In this document: piece after piece, positions 18,728 to 30,898 of the stretch
Position numbering within the stretch: the first letter of the stretch is position 1
Layout: each line of letters starts with the position of its first letter
NCBI GenBank assembly: GCA_038380435.1
Contig: JAWZYU010000120.1
Coordinates: 620,001 to 684,000 of the forward strand
Source: Ryuthela nishihirai
Lineage: Eukaryota; Arthropoda; Arachnida; Araneae; Heptathelidae
Direction of reading: 5' to 3'
Length of the DNA: 64,000 nucleotides
Notes under the pieces: model-generated
Told to the model about the DNA's origin: nothing
What the model saw: the letters and a program-made list of their open reading frames with translations, nothing else
The model's database searches: none
Translations under genes and position numbers: made by a program

Positions 18728-19034
18728 GGGTGGGGGTGTCTCAGTCAGTAGCGCGCCAGGCTAGTAATCTGTAGTTCCCAAGGTCGAGTCGCAGCTGTGT
18801 CAGCGTTGAGATTTATCTCCGCAAAATTCCCCGCCCTTCCCATGGTCAGTAAGGGGACACTGATGGGCTTGGAAAGGCCGCCGTCTGTCGGATGGGACGT
18901 TAAGCCGTGGCCCCGTGTGCGGGAGAGATACACCCTGTGCACGTTAAAGAACACGCTGGATGATCTTGACCATCTGTCTCCCAACAGCTGTTCCAGTGGG
19001 TCTCAGAAAAAAAGTGCAACTCAGAGGTAAAACA
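18728..19034 (+). mobile_element. tRNA-derived SINE (most complete copy)
   Basis: The head resembles a tRNA: an A-box-like GTCTCAGTCAGTAGCGCGCC near 18736 and a B-box-like AAGGTCGAGTCGC near 18780. The body carries GGATGGGACGTTAAGCCGTG and TGTGCACGTTAAAGAACACG, and the copy ends in CAGAGGTAAAACAACC. The plan (pol III promoter head plus conserved body) is that of widespread invertebrate SINEs. No open frame is expected. Confidence 0.75.
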
Positions 19035-19299
19035 ACCAAAATATCTTACTCTGACTTCACGAATTAATGGTTTTATCTTTCAAATCTAAAAATTCACAGT
19101 ATTCGGTATACCACTGTTTTACAGAAATTTTTAAACGCAATTGTCACTTATGCAACTTTCTCTTATTCCACTTGCTATGTTTCAAGTTTTTAAATAGCAA
19201 TACTTCACAATGAGCTATGATGTCTTGTGTTTGAACATTAAAGAAAATGCATTAGAACTGCCTAATAAATTGATTACTCTGCAAATCTTTTAAAACTGC

Positions 19300-19383
19300 G
19301 AATTTTGACTGTTACTGAGCCTAGAAGTGAAAAGAACTTAAAAGCAAACTTTTCACTTCTAGGCTCAGTAACAGTCAAAATTC
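19300..19383. repeat. Perfect hairpin, 35-bp arms, 14-nt loop
   Basis: Arms 19300-19334 and 19349-19383 are exact reverse complements; the arm centre reads CTGTTACTGAGCCTAGAAG. No terminal motif or gene explains it. Confidence 0.9.
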
Positions 19384-20090
19384 TAATTTTTCTTGTTATT
19401 ATGATAAAGATTAATGAAAATTAATAAAATAAAGGATTTCTTTCGATTACTTTACCATCTCGATGACTGAGTGTGGAGCGTGCTTGGCTGCTGACCAGAG
19501 CGACCCGAGGTCGATGTTCATTCTTGTGTTTTTCCAAAGCTATTAAAATAAGCATCATTCACCTTTAATATTTTCTCTCTCTTAATTACAAATGTTTTCT
19601 TCTCTCTTTCATTTATGAATTGCCCATAGACATTAACATTGATTGTACTAAAGAATTCTCTGCTTTTACGAATTAGGTCTAGTATTTTTCGTTCCAAATA
19701 ATATCAAGTTTTAATTTCGTCTTCAAATAACTACATTACTCCTATTCTTATAATAAGTCTTATTAAAAAAAAGTTTTGCGTCATCTGTTTTGATTATATA
19801 TTTTATGATGTGTCAAACCAATACTTCCCCCAGCCGGTCTCAGGATGGAGGGGATAGATGCCGGAACTCATAATCTTTGGAATGGCTTTCCTACTAATTT
19901 CATAAAATTTCACTAAATTCTAAAAAAATCGTTGCCAGATATTTTTTCTGAATTCTGTAATCAATCATATTGTTCGGATATTTGTGTGAGCAACTGCATC
20001 TCTGAACGGTATTTTTTGCACATAATGAGCTAAATGACCAAGTCACAAGAATCCCAAGGGCTCAAAGAAGTTTGAGAGAACGATTAGGAG
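19384..20090. other. AT-rich intergenic DNA; end resembles 14.76-14.89 kb
   Basis: No gene seen. The last 110 bases share a diverged repeat with the left flank of LINE copy A (CATCTCTGAA...CACAAGAATCCCAAGG versus ATCTCTGAGA...CACAAGGACCACAAAGG). Confidence 0.5.
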
Positions 20091-20097
20091 GCATATG

Positions 20098-20165
20098 ACA
20101 GCCTACAGTCAAGACCATCTAGCGTGTTCTTTAACATGTACAGGGTCTCCAACACATGGGACCAC
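20098..20165 (-). mobile_element. Inverted SINE fragment
   Basis: CTAGCGTGTTCTTTAACATG is close to the reverse complement of the SINE body near 18940-18960. It directly precedes the plus-strand SINE at 20174. Confidence 0.55.
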
Positions 20166-20173
20166 GACTTAAA

Positions 20174-20533
20174 GGATGGGGATAGCTCAGGCGGTTCCAG
20201 ATTTGAGTCCAACTGTATCAGGTTTGAGTTTATCTCCATAAAGCTCCTTCTCTGCCCATGGTAAGTAGAGGACACCGAAAGGTTTGGAAAGGCTGCTGTT
20301 CATCGGATGGGACGTTAAGATGTTGCCCCGTGTGTGGGCGATCCATAACCTGTGCACGTTAAAGAACATGCTGTATGGCCTTGACGGGAGGACACCATCT
20401 GTCTCCCAATAGCTGTTCAGTGGGTCCCCTCCCTCAACCTTCTCTAATTCCCTCAATGGCCGTTTAGTCCATTTGTCCATCAATGGCCATTGTGAGTAAA
20501 GAAAATGCTGCTCAGAGGTAAAACAACCCGGCC
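20174..20533 (+). mobile_element. tRNA-derived SINE, second copy
   Basis: The head GGGGATAGCTCAGGCGGTTC with a B-box-like GATTTGAGTCC is followed by the same body (CGGATGGGACGTTAAG, TGTGCACGTTAAAGAACATG) and a longer 3' part ending GCTCAGAGGTAAAACAACCC. Same family as 18728-19034, more diverged in the head. Confidence 0.75.
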
Positions 20534-20535
20534 CA

Positions 20536-20625
20536 ACTAGGACTTAATATCCCATCCGACAAAAGGTGGCCTTTCGAAGTCCACCGATGTCCCCTACTAA
20601 CCAAGAGCAGTGTATAGGATTTTTT
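20536..20625 (-). mobile_element. Inverted SINE fragment
   Basis: TTAATATCCCATCCGACAAA through CCTTTCGAAG and GTCCCCTACTAACC reads, on the minus strand, as the middle of the SINE body (GGGGACA...GAAAGGCC...GTCGGATGGGA). With the copy at 20174 it forms an inverted SINE pair. Confidence 0.6.
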
Positions 20626-21625
20626 AGACATAAATTGCAAAGCTGCCCCATTTGGTATTATTAACCTGGCACTCTACCACATACCACACTACTCATTGGA
20701 TTGTAGCACTTTCTCGATGGTCTCTATGAATTTTTCTGCCGTCACCACATTACGTGAGTTGCCCGAAGATAATGGAGGCAGTCTCTAGGGTTAGTCTGTT
20801 CCTTTAAGGCTTGGACAGACTTTTCGAAGATGAAGAGGTCATTTCTACTGCACATGCCAAAGGCATAAATAATTTCGCTAAAATGTTCGAAGGAATATTA
20901 TCACCTATTCCATCTTCTAAATCACAAATAATGAAAAGAGAAATTTCTACTTCTCTTACTTCGTCAGCGAACATTCAGTCGATGCGAGTCACTCGTGCTA
21001 AATCTCTTATCATATATATGTCAACAGCACTCTGTGCTAAAGAACTGTTAACAGTGAATAACACTGTTAGTTGTGTCAGTTAGAGCTACATTACTTACTG
21101 AACGTTTACTACTAAATTCGTGCTAGGAAATATAGAGACTTCCATTACACTCTATAGTAAAGGTAAATGTTTGGGAAAAAAAAGCAAATAAAATGGAAAA
21201 AAATATATAATTACAAGTTTATATCCTTTAAGTTTAAGGAAAAAAGAAATCCAAAATATATCAACTGGAAAATATGAAAAAAAAATAATATAAAATTAAT
21301 AAAAATTCCTTTGAAAATAAATATATATAGCCTAAAAATGTATAAAAAATAAGAGTTTTTTAAAGTCAAATAATTAAAAAAAAATGTTTTAGTTGGGAAA
21401 GCCTGAGAAAGGATTGTGGTGTCAAGGACCATTGTGGTGTCAAGTTATAGTCCATTACACTCGAGGATTTACAGCAATCACTCAGAATTGTACCATTTCA
21501 CATGGCGGTCTGCTAACAACATTAGTCCCTCAACTGGTGCTTTAACTACTATCATTGGGCTTCGCTGTCCCTAAGGAGTTAAATTGCGGTGGCAAATTCA
21601 ACATGTGTCCCAATTTATCGATTGA
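20626..21625. other. Intergenic DNA; possible upstream part of the degraded LINE ORF1
   Basis: The only noteworthy frame is 20811-21083 (90 codons, Ser/Thr-rich), with no motif I recognise. It could be the N-terminal part of the ORF1 remnant that follows, but nothing in the sequence proves it. The 21180-21400 stretch is A/T low complexity. Confidence 0.4.
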
Positions 21626-22373
21626 CCCACACCATGCAGCAACTGTCAACGTTTCGGTTATTCTTCAAAGCAATGCCACAGTAAAATGCGGTGTGCAATT
21701 TGTAGTGATGAACATGAAACATCTTGCACAGCAACCATTTTCAGATGCTGCTTTTGTTCTGTAGTACAGGGGATAAAACCTGCACTCAGTGGATTCTAGA
21801 AGAGAAAAGTCTTCAGTATAAAGCTTCTAATCACGTCTCTTATCAGGAAGCTCGTTCTGCTGTAGTGGGGAAATCTCAGACATATGCATCGTTCACAGTC
21901 TTATAAATCATGCTTATCATCTCAAATCTACACATCAGAATTTATGATGTCTTTTCAATCCGTTTTTACTGAATGCTTCAACAAAGTTCTTGCCCAAATG
22001 GAAGAACGTCTTAAGTCGACTATTTCGAAGACATTTCAAAATCAACAATCAACGTCCATACTAAGGACAATTTAGTTCTACATCTACCACCAATGCAATC
22101 TTTCCAGCAGCTCACCCAGATTCTTCCCAAAACATGAAATCAACAAGAAGCGACCACATTTTTCAACTAGCCAAGCTAACTGTAAATTCTTCATCATGTG
22201 AGAAAGTGTCCAAGGTGACTTTTCAGAAAAAATCACCAAACCAACTACAGGAAGATTTTCTTATGGGTACTTCAATTGAAAAATGTACCACTTCAATCTC
22301 TACTAAACCTACATTGTCTACTTTAGTTAAAATGCCCTTCTTGTCTCAAACCATAAAGATAAAAAAGACCTGA
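21626..22373 (+). pseudogene. Degraded LINE ORF1 (gag-like) with tandem zinc knuckles
   Basis: In the frame from 21626, the translation holds two adjacent knuckles: CSNCQRFGYSSKQC (His replaced by Tyr) and CAICSDEHETSC, followed by FRCCFC. A neighbouring frame (to 21906) continues with WILEEKSLQYKASNHVSYQEAR, the kind of segment that follows the knuckles in Jockey/CR1/I-type ORF1 proteins. Further frames (21884-22075, 22134-22373) are Ser/Thr/Lys-rich and may be the C-terminal tail. At least three frame changes exist and no RT follows. This is a LINE family distinct from the RTE copies, which lack such an ORF1. Confidence 0.6.
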
Positions 22374-23143
22374 TTTAATCGATAGTGGTTTCATTTTCGG
22401 CTGAAGGCGACCATAATCGCGTGAGATCATTACAGTCGCTACCTTGAATATGATGAAGAATTGTGAATTACAAAAATGACTTCACGGGACATATGTCCCA
22501 GAATCTTAAATACTACACCACAGTATTTAAGAAGAATTAATATCAAAGAATTTAAAAAAAACGCAAAAATGGAAAGATATGGGAATTTCTTCAATGCCAA
22601 ATAGAGGTCATGTTTCAGTTTCAATTTGATGCCAAAAGGACTCGATTAATTACATGGCGTGAATGAGTGATCGGATATGACTTACTTAGGAATAGGCTAA
22701 TGAGGAAACCATCTCAAAATCGAAATATAGAAGGCTCCCTAAACCGTTCCTATTTTTTACAATACAGAAAACAAATTTAAACGCTGTACATGTTGGAGAA
22801 ATATTTTGAAAAATCCGATAATTATGTGCATAAATGTTTATTATTATTTAACTAAATGAAAAAAAATCACAAATAATAAGCAGGTGAACAATCCTGAGCA
22901 CAGAGGAAATATTGACTTGATCTGGGGAACCTAAAACAATTATTGTTTCCACTTCGTAAGGGCACCTTACCTGAAAATATGACTGTAAATAGCTAATACC
23001 TTACCAATATCAGTTTGTCGAAAATGGTTAAGGAGTTGAAGAAGAGGCATCCAACAAGAGGTGTGTCAAGTGTTCTCCTTCTTCATAACAATCCCTTTTC
23101 ACTAAACTTGGCAAGTTACAGCCTATCTGGAGCAAAAATAATT
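22374..23143. other. Intergenic DNA without recognised feature
   Basis: No open frame of note and no repeat recognised other than A/T tracts. Confidence 0.5.
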
Positions 23144-23182
23144 TAAAAAAAACTACCCCATGCTGCATGGGGTAGTTTTTTT
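23144..23182. repeat. Perfect 18-bp-arm hairpin with A8/T8 ends
   Basis: AAACTACCCCATG and CATGGGGTAGTTT flank a 3-nt loop, extended by A and T runs to 18-bp arms. It looks like a bacterial terminator but lies in eukaryotic DNA with no upstream gene. Confidence 0.85.
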
Positions 23183-23349
23183 TAGTTGTTTCCAAATATT
23201 AAAAAGGACCTTGGTGGGAAGCCATTTTCAAGGGTGGAACACCTTACAAAAATGCATTCATTCAAAGTGCAGAGTGTTTCCCAACAGGAGTACCACCAAG
23301 CGTTCCAGAATTGGCGTAGACGTCTGCAATTTTGCATAGATGCCGGAGG

Positions 23350-23571
23350 AAAGTACACCTATCCCTCGATTTACACTGTACTCAGTTCACACAATTTTGG
23401 CTTTGCACGGTCAAAAAATGCAACCAGTTTCGATTTACACGGTACTGACTGAGACGTACATAGAAATCTCAGTCAGTACCGTGTAAATCGAAACTGATTA
23501 CATTTTTTGACCGTGCAAAGCCAAAATTGTGTGAACTGAGTACCGTGTAAATCGAGGGATAGGTGTACTTT
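23350..23571. mobile_element. Foldback MITE related to the Tigger-like transposon
   Basis: Two near-perfect 105-bp arms (23350-23454 and 23467-23571) face each other across 12 nt. Arm ends read TACACCTATCCCTCGATTTA and inner parts repeat ACCGTGTAAATCGAAACTG. Similar 'flat-line' end sequence (ACGGTGTAGATCAGGGGATA) occurs at the right end of the Tigger-like element at 28.75 kb, so this is probably a non-autonomous derivative with nearly identical arms. Confidence 0.75.
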
Positions 23572-23639
23572 GAAGGGCAGTAGAAGTTTTGTTGAGATAA
23601 GTGCAATTGTTTTTGTACTGAAATGTCAAGAACTTTTGA

Positions 23640-26574
23640 ACGCCCATCGTATATATTGAATAAAACTTAAAACAGCGTTGAAACTGATATTTTGGAAAAT
23701 AATTCGATATTTTCGAAAATCTATACCTTATAGTAGTTGATGAATATAAAGCATTAGGTTCTGAATCTGACAAGTAAACTGAAAAATTCTTACACAATGC
23801 ATAATTTTATACCTACGTTTTATGCGCAAACAGAGCTAAAATAGCTATTTTGATACATAAATCGATATTTTCAAAATTCTATGCAGTGAAAATATTTTAA
23901 ATTCATAGAATATCATTTTATATTTCGCCTTGATGGACATAAACAATCAGATTGTCACTCAGATATATTCGGATGTTGTTAGCACAGGAAAAGCTTTTAG
24001 CTCTGTTTTAGGCGATTAAAACAGCATTGAAACTGATATTTTGGAAAATAATTCCACATTTTCGACATTCTATGCACCTAACTAATTCATTAGCCGAAGA
24101 ATTACATTATATAATACGAGTTGATGAATAAAAAGCATTAATAAATAAAAAGCACTGTAAATACAAAAGTTTTTACACACTACATAACTTTTACCTATGT
24201 TTCATGAGCGGGGCAACATAGCAAAAATAGCTATTTGGATACATAAATCGATACTTTTCACAATTCTATGCAGCGAAAAATTTTTTAAAGCATAGAATAT
24301 CATTTTGTATTACGCCTTGATGGAAATGAACCATCAGATTGTCACTTAGACTGTAATTTGCAAAGTTGTTAGCACAGCATTAGCTTTTAGCTCTGTTTTA
24401 GGTGATTAAAAGTGATATTTCGTGAATTATTCGATATTTTCGAAATTTTATGCATTAATCTATACTTTAGCCATAGAATCTCATTATACTAGGTGATCAA
24501 TATAAAGAGGTAGGTTGTGAATCTAACTGTAAATACAAAAGTACACACTACATAGCTTTTACGTACGTTTTATGCGCGGAAACCAGCGCTAAAACATCTA
24601 TTTTGATAAACAAACGGATTTTTTCAAAATTCTATGCAGTGAGAATATCTTTAATTCATACAATATCATTTTATATTACGCCTTGATGGAAATAAACCAT
24701 CAATTTGTCACTCAGACTGTAAAATGAGAACTTCGGTTGTAAATCTGACTGTAATTTCAAAAGTTATTAAACAAAACTTAGCTTTTAGCAGTGATTTTAC
24801 AGTAATAGCTTTTAGCTATGATTTAGCCGATTAAAACAGCGTTAAAAACTGATATTTTGGTGAATAATTCGATATTTTCAAAATTCAATGCACCTAAACT
24901 ATACTTTTGCCATAGAGTCTAATTATGCAATACGAGTTGATGAAAAGCATTAGGTTGTGAATCTGACTGTAAATTCAATAGTTATTACACACTACATAGC
25001 TTTTACCTATGTTTTATGCGCGGAAAAAGCGCAAGAATAGCTATTTTGAGAAATAAATCGATTCTTTTCAATATTTTTTTTTGAAGTGAAAATATTTTAA
25101 AGTCATATAATACCATTTTCTATTGCGCCTTGATGGAAATAAACCATCAGTTTGTTACTCAGACTGTAAAATGAAAAGTTGTTAACACACGAGTAGCTTT
25201 TAGCACTGTATAATAGAGGGTCGAAACTGACATTTTTGTGAATAATCCGATATTTTGGAAATTTTTTGCATCTAAACTATTCTTTAGGTAAAGATCTCAT
25301 TATGTAATTGTAGTTGATGAACATAAAGCATTAGGTTGTGAATCTGATTATAAATTTAAAAGTTATTACAGAGTACACAGCTTTTACCTACGTTTTATGA
25401 GCGGAAAACAGCACTAAAATAGATATTTTGATACATAAATCAATTATTTTCAAAATTCTATGCAGTGAAAAAATATTTAGAAGACATAGAATATCATTTT
25501 GTATTACGCTTTGATGGAAACAAATCATCAGATTTTCACTCACAGTGTAAATTGGAAACTTGTTAAAATAGGGTTAGCTCCCTTATAAGCGTTTAAAAGA
25601 GCGTTGAAACATATTTTTATTGAATAATTCGATATTTTCGAAATTCTATTCACCTATACTATACTTTAGCCTAAGTATCTCATTATATCATACGAATTGA
25701 TGAACATTCGAATCTCATATATAATAGTAGTTGATGAATATAAAGCATTAGGCTGTGAATCTGACTCTAAATTCAAAAGTTATTACGAACTACATAGTTT
25801 AACCTACGTTTTATGAGTGGAAAACAGCGCTAAAATAGCTGTTTTTATACATAAATCGATATTTTTCAAAATTCTATGCAGTGAAAATATTTTCAAGGCA
25901 TAGAATATCATTTTGTATTACGCCTTGAAGGAAATAAACCATCAGTTTGTCACTCAGACTGTAAAATGAAAAGTTGTTAACACACGAGTAGCTTTTAGCA
26001 CCTGTTATAGGCATTTAAAACAGGGTCAAAACTAATATTTTTGTGAATAATTCGATATTTTCGAAATTCTATGCACCTAAACTATGCTATAGCCATAGAA
26101 TCTCATTATATAATACTAGTCGATGAATCTGACTGTAAATTTAAAAGTTACCACACACTACCTAGTTTTTCTTACGTTTTGCGAGCGGAAAACAGCGCTA
26201 AAATAGCTATTTTGATACATAAATCGATATTTTTCAAAATTCTACGCAGTGAATATATTTTCAATGCATTCAATACCATTTTGTATTACGCCTTGATGGG
26301 AATAAACCATCAAATTGTCACTCAAAATGTAAATTGAAAAGTTGTTGGCACAGGAATAGCTTTTTGCTCTGTTTTAGGCGATTAAAACAGCATTAAAACT
26401 GCTATTTTGGTGAATTATTCGATATTTTCGAAATTCTATGCACCTGATCTATACTTTAGCTATAGAATCTCATTATATATGAGTTGATACACAAAAGTTA
26501 TTACACACTACATAGTTACCTACGTTTTATGAGCGGAAAAAGCGCAAAAATAGCTATTTTGAGAAACAGACTAT
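23640..26574. repeat. Satellite array, left part (about 0.37-0.42 kb monomers, about seven copies)
   Basis: The same ordered blocks recur: GATTAAAACAGCGTTGAAAC, then ATTCGATATTTTCGAAATTC, then GTTGTGAATCTGACTGTAAA, then TACGTTTTATGCGCGGAAA, then TTCTATGCAGTGAAAATATT, then TATTACGCCTTGATGGAAAT. The CAGTGAAAATATT block appears near 23888, 24271, 24639, 25085, 25464, 25877 and 26246. Copies are diverged, with internal deletions. Small frames inside are chance. Confidence 0.88.
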
Positions 26575-28776
26575 GTAGTGTGAAATAACTGTCCCTGAAG
26601 TTACATTGAAGATAGGTTCCGCACAAAACCGTGTAAATGGAAATCTTGGATTTTGCTAATGTAAAACCGTGTAAAACGAAAAAACACTAGAATTTGCATA
26701 ATTCAGTCATTTATTTACGTTAAACAAAAGCAAGACATCTTGAAAACCATAAAATTACACTTCATTCATAAAATAACAAATATGTGTAGGTAACATTACA
26801 TATTTAATTCATTTTACATTAGGAACAAAAAGTATAAGATCCTTAAAAAAATTAACAATAAATTTAATTACTGTCATCGCTTTCATGGACTATCACTCTT
26901 TTCTTCCTGATTGCTATGATATCACGTTCATCACTCGGTAGTTCTTGATGCGATTCTGGTTCAATGGTGATGAAATACGTTATCATTGTCTTCATCACGT
27001 TTATTTGTTTCATGAATCATGTTAACTAAATCATCCTCATCTAGTTTTTCATCTGCCTCAGCTAAATCCTCAATACCTTCTCCTCCTATAGTATGCGCCA
27101 ACTCAGTGATCTGAGAATGTTCATGCTCTAATTGGTAATCTATAATTCTCACCTTCAACAGCATCTGGCTATATTGCTTTCCAGCAGGCATTGAGCGTTG
27201 ATTGTTTAATCTGGGTATATGACAGTCAAACATGCTTAAAACAATTTAAGATTGTAAATTTCTTCTAAGCATCCATAAGAGTAAGAGATCCATCATTCTC
27301 CATTTGTTCTAAAATATACCTGAAGGTTTGCTTGATATACAGTGCCTTGAAAGTCGAAATTATTCATTGCTCTAACGGCTGTAATAAGGAAGTTGTATTC
27401 TTTGGTAAAAAAATTTGTACATTTTCGTTTTGTAAATCTTGAGGATGACCTGGTGCATTATCAGTTAATAGAAGGGCCTTAAAAGGCAATCCCGTTTTAC
27501 TTAAATAACTTTTGATATCTGGGACAAACAAGTTATGAAACTATGCATTGAAAACCATGGCAGTGACCCATGCGTTCTTGTTTTAGCCATTCAATACATT
27601 TAAATGTTTTAGCCATCCAATTAACGGGAAGGTTTTTGATGTTTATTCCTTTAAATGAGCGTGATGTTTTCGATTTGTTAATAACCAATGGTTTCATTAT
27701 ATGATCGCCTGAAGCGTTGCTACAGAAAAGAACTCTTATACGACGTTTCGCTGCCTTATGACCACTAGCTGATTTGTGAGCTTTAGCCAAATAGGTTCTT
27801 TCTGGCATTTTTTTCCAGAATAACCCGGACTCGTCAGCATTGAAGAGTGTGGAGTTGGCGGCAATGATTTCAGCAAATTTTGCTGATGCAGCACAAAAAT
27901 GTGCTGCATCCGAATCAGCAGATGCTCTTTCATCTTTCAATCTTAGATTATGTAAAGAATGTCTTTGTTTAAATCTCTCGAACCAACCATGGCTTGCGGC
28001 AAAAGATACCTTCTTTTCATCTGGCGAAGTCGACAGTAACTGATTCTTAAGTGTTTCATAAATCTTCAAAGCCTTATTTGTAATGGCATGGTATCAATTG
28101 GAACCCGCTTTTGAGTTTGGTCTACTAGCCAGATCACTAATGCCTTTTCCATATTTTCCTTTTTAACATCTCTTACATGTGAAATTGCGCTCATACTCGT
28201 GCAACACTTTTTCTAATGGAGTCTTCATTTTTTCTTTTTGTCCTTATTGTGGCTTCATTCATCGAGTAAAATTTAGCAACATCTGTTACTCTTTCTCTAT
28301 TACGTAGACGATCTAATATTTTAATTTTTCTTTCTAAGGAAATAACTTTTCTTCTCATTTGATTTTTTTTTTTAATCTTTTGGCATAATAAAACCTTACA
28401 AAATTTACGTAAATTATAAAAAAGCCAGAAAAATTATAAATGTTGGAAACTTACCAGTAGATATTTAAATAATAAAATAAAAAAACGCGCAATGATGTTA
28501 AGCTTTGATGTTAAAATGATACTGCACTAATTCACATGAACCAGATAGCTTTACTATTGTCAAATACTAAGGGGATTCCCCGTGTTTTAAAATACAGGGG
28601 AATCCCCGTCCCCGTTGTTGTCAGCGTTACCAAAGGAATGAGATTAAAAAATGACTTGAAATACATATGCAGCCGAATATACATTTTTACCAGTATTTTG
28701 AAATCCGCTATTTTATCAACCGTTTAAAACCGAAATCGTGTAAAACAAGTACGGTGTAGATCAGGGGATAAGTGTA
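26575..28776 (-). mobile_element. Tigger/pogo-like (Tc1/mariner superfamily) DNA transposon inserted in the satellite
   Basis: A non-satellite block interrupts the repeat array and carries a TIGD1-like transposase on the minus strand. The right end near 28745-28775 has ACGGTGTAGATCAGGGGATA, like the arms of the foldback element at 23.35 kb. The left end is less clear (about 26575-26640, with ACCGTGTAAATGG). Satellite monomers resume at about 28777. Exact inverted termini and the TA duplication could not be fixed by eye. Confidence 0.8.
26961..28358 (-). pseudogene. Tigger-like transposase (CENP-B HTH plus DDE_1), broken
   Basis: The reading starts at an ATG (28356-28358) with a psq/CENP-B-type helix-turn-helix (VISLERKIKILDRLRNRERV then DVAKFYSMNEATI). 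A second HTH segment (MEKALVIWLVDQTQKRVP) is in another frame. The main open part, 27533-28069, contains WFERFKQRHSLHNLRLKDE and the first catalytic Asp in FNADESGLFWKKMPERTY, then an AAKRRIRVLFCSNASGDH segment. A further frame holds the second Asp in ALLLTDNAPGHP near 27450. The acidic tail (26961-27233) closes the gene. At least three frame changes or stops, so it is inactive. It matches the TIGD1 family from memory. Confidence 0.88.
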
Positions 28777-30898
28777 AATCGATTTTTTCCAAAATTCTAT
28801 GCAGTGAAAATATTTTTAAGGCATAGAATATCATTTTATATTACGCCTCGATGGAATCAAACCATCAGATTTTCACTCAGACTGTAAATTGAAAACTTGT
28901 TACCACAGGAATACCTTTTACCTCTGTTTTAGGCGATTAAAACAGCGTTGAAACTAATATTTTGGTAAATAATTCCATATTTTCGAAATTCTATGCACCA
29001 TAATGACACTAAAAATCTCATTATATAATACGAGTTGTTGAATATAAAGCATTAGGTTGTGAATCTGACTGTAAATTCAGTAGTTATTACACACTACATA
29101 TCTTTCACCTATATTTTATGCGCGTAAACCACCGTAAGAAAGCTATTTTGATACATAAATCCATTTTTTTCAAAATCGTATGGAGTGAAAATATTTTTAA
29201 GGCATAAAATATTATTTTATATTGCGCCTTGATGGAAAGAAACCATCAGTTTATCACTCAGACTGCAAATTGAAAAGCTGTTAGCATAGGAATTGCTTTT
29301 AGCTTTGTTTTAGGCGATTAAAACAGCGTTGAAACTGATATTTTGGTAAAACATTCGATATTTTCGAAATTCTATGCACCTAAGCTGTTTTTCAGCGTAA
29401 AGATCTCATTACATAACACGAGTTGATGACTATAAAGTATTAGGTTGTGAATCTGACTGTAAATTCAATAGTTATTACACACTACATAGCTTTTACCTAT
29501 GTTTTTTTGCCCTGATACCAGCGCTAGCATGGCTATTTTAATATATAAATCGATTTTTTTCAAAATTCTATGCATTGAAAATATTTTTAAGGGATAGAAT
29601 ATCATTCTACATCACGCCTTGATGGAATCAAACGATGAGATTCTCACACTGACAATAAGTGATATTTTGGTGAATATTTCCATATTTTCGAAATTCTATG
29701 CACCTAATCTATACTTTACCCACAGAATCTCATTACATAATACTAGTTGATGAACATAAAGCATTTGGTTGTGAATCTAACTGTAAATTCAAAAGTTATT
29801 ACACACTCCATAGCTTTTACCTACGTTTTATCAGAGGAAAATAGCGCTAAAATAGATATTTTGATACATAAATCGATATTTTTCAAAATTGCATGCAGTG
29901 AAAATATTTTTAACGCATAGAGTATCATTTTGTATTAAGCCTTGATGGGAATAAACCATGAGATTTTCACTCAGACTGTAAGTTGAAAAGTAGTTAGCAC
30001 GGGAATAGCTTTCAGTTGTAAATCTGACTGTAAATACAAAAGTTATTGTATTTTACCTAAGTTTCATGCGCTGTAAACAGATTTTTTTAATATATGAATG
30101 GATTTTTTTCAAAATTCTCAGCAATGAAAATATCTTTAAGGTATATAATAACATTTTTTATTACGCCTTGATGAAAGCAAACCATCAGACTGTAAATTGA
30201 AAAGTTGTTAGCACAGGAATAGCTTTTAGCTCTGTTTTAGGCGATTAAAACAGCGTTCAAACTGTTTTTGTTAAATAATTCCATATTTTCGAAATTCTAT
30301 GCACCTAAACTATTCATTGTACTAAAAATCTCATTATATAATAAGAGTTGATGTATATAAAGCAACAGGTTGTGAATCTGACAGTAAATTCAATAGTTAT
30401 TACACACTACATAGCTTTTACCTAAGTTATATGCGCGGAAACCAGTGGTAGAATTATTTTGATACATAAATCGATTTTTTTCAAAATCATATGGAGGGAA
30501 AATATTTGTAAGGCATCAAATACCATTTTATATTGCGCCTTGATGTAAGGAAACCATCACATTGTCACTCAGACTGTAAATTGAAATGTTGGTAGCACTG
30601 GAGTAGCTTCTGGCTCCCTTATAAAGAGCGATGAAAATAATATTTTGGTGAATAATTCGGTATTTTCGAAAATCTACGCACCTAAACTATACTTTTGCTT
30701 AATAATCTCATTATATAATTCGAGTTGATGAATAAAAAACATTAGCTTGTGAATCTGACTGTAAATACAAAAGTTATCACACACTACATAGCTTTTATCT
30801 ATGTTTTGTGGGCGGAAAAAGCGCAAAAATAGCTATTTTGATACATAAATCGATTTTTTTCAAAATTCAATGCAGTTAAAATATTTTTAAGGCATAGA
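28777..30898. repeat. Satellite array, right part (about six or seven copies)
   Basis: The same monomer blocks as at 23.64-26.57 kb continue after the transposon. The GCAGTGAAAATATTT-type block occurs near 28799, 29180, 29568, 29893, 30118, 30492 and 30866. The array stops abruptly at about 30898, in the middle of a monomer (after AAGGCATAGAAG), where terminal-repeat-like DNA begins. Confidence 0.87.

Noticed and set aside
18728..20533. Possible tRNA genes suggested by A- and B-box-like motifs
   Set aside because: The boxes belong to SINE heads followed by a shared body; no cloverleaf with acceptor stem pairing was found.
23144..23182. Rho-independent terminator
   Set aside because: The stem plus T-run has the right shape, but the context is eukaryotic, both sides have runs, and no gene precedes it.
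26071..26337. 88-codon frame inside the satellite
   Set aside because: It spans a monomer boundary and is not kept open in other monomers.
23640..30898. CRISPR-like array
   Set aside because: Repeats are about 390 bp, diverged and lack short unique spacers; this is satellite DNA.
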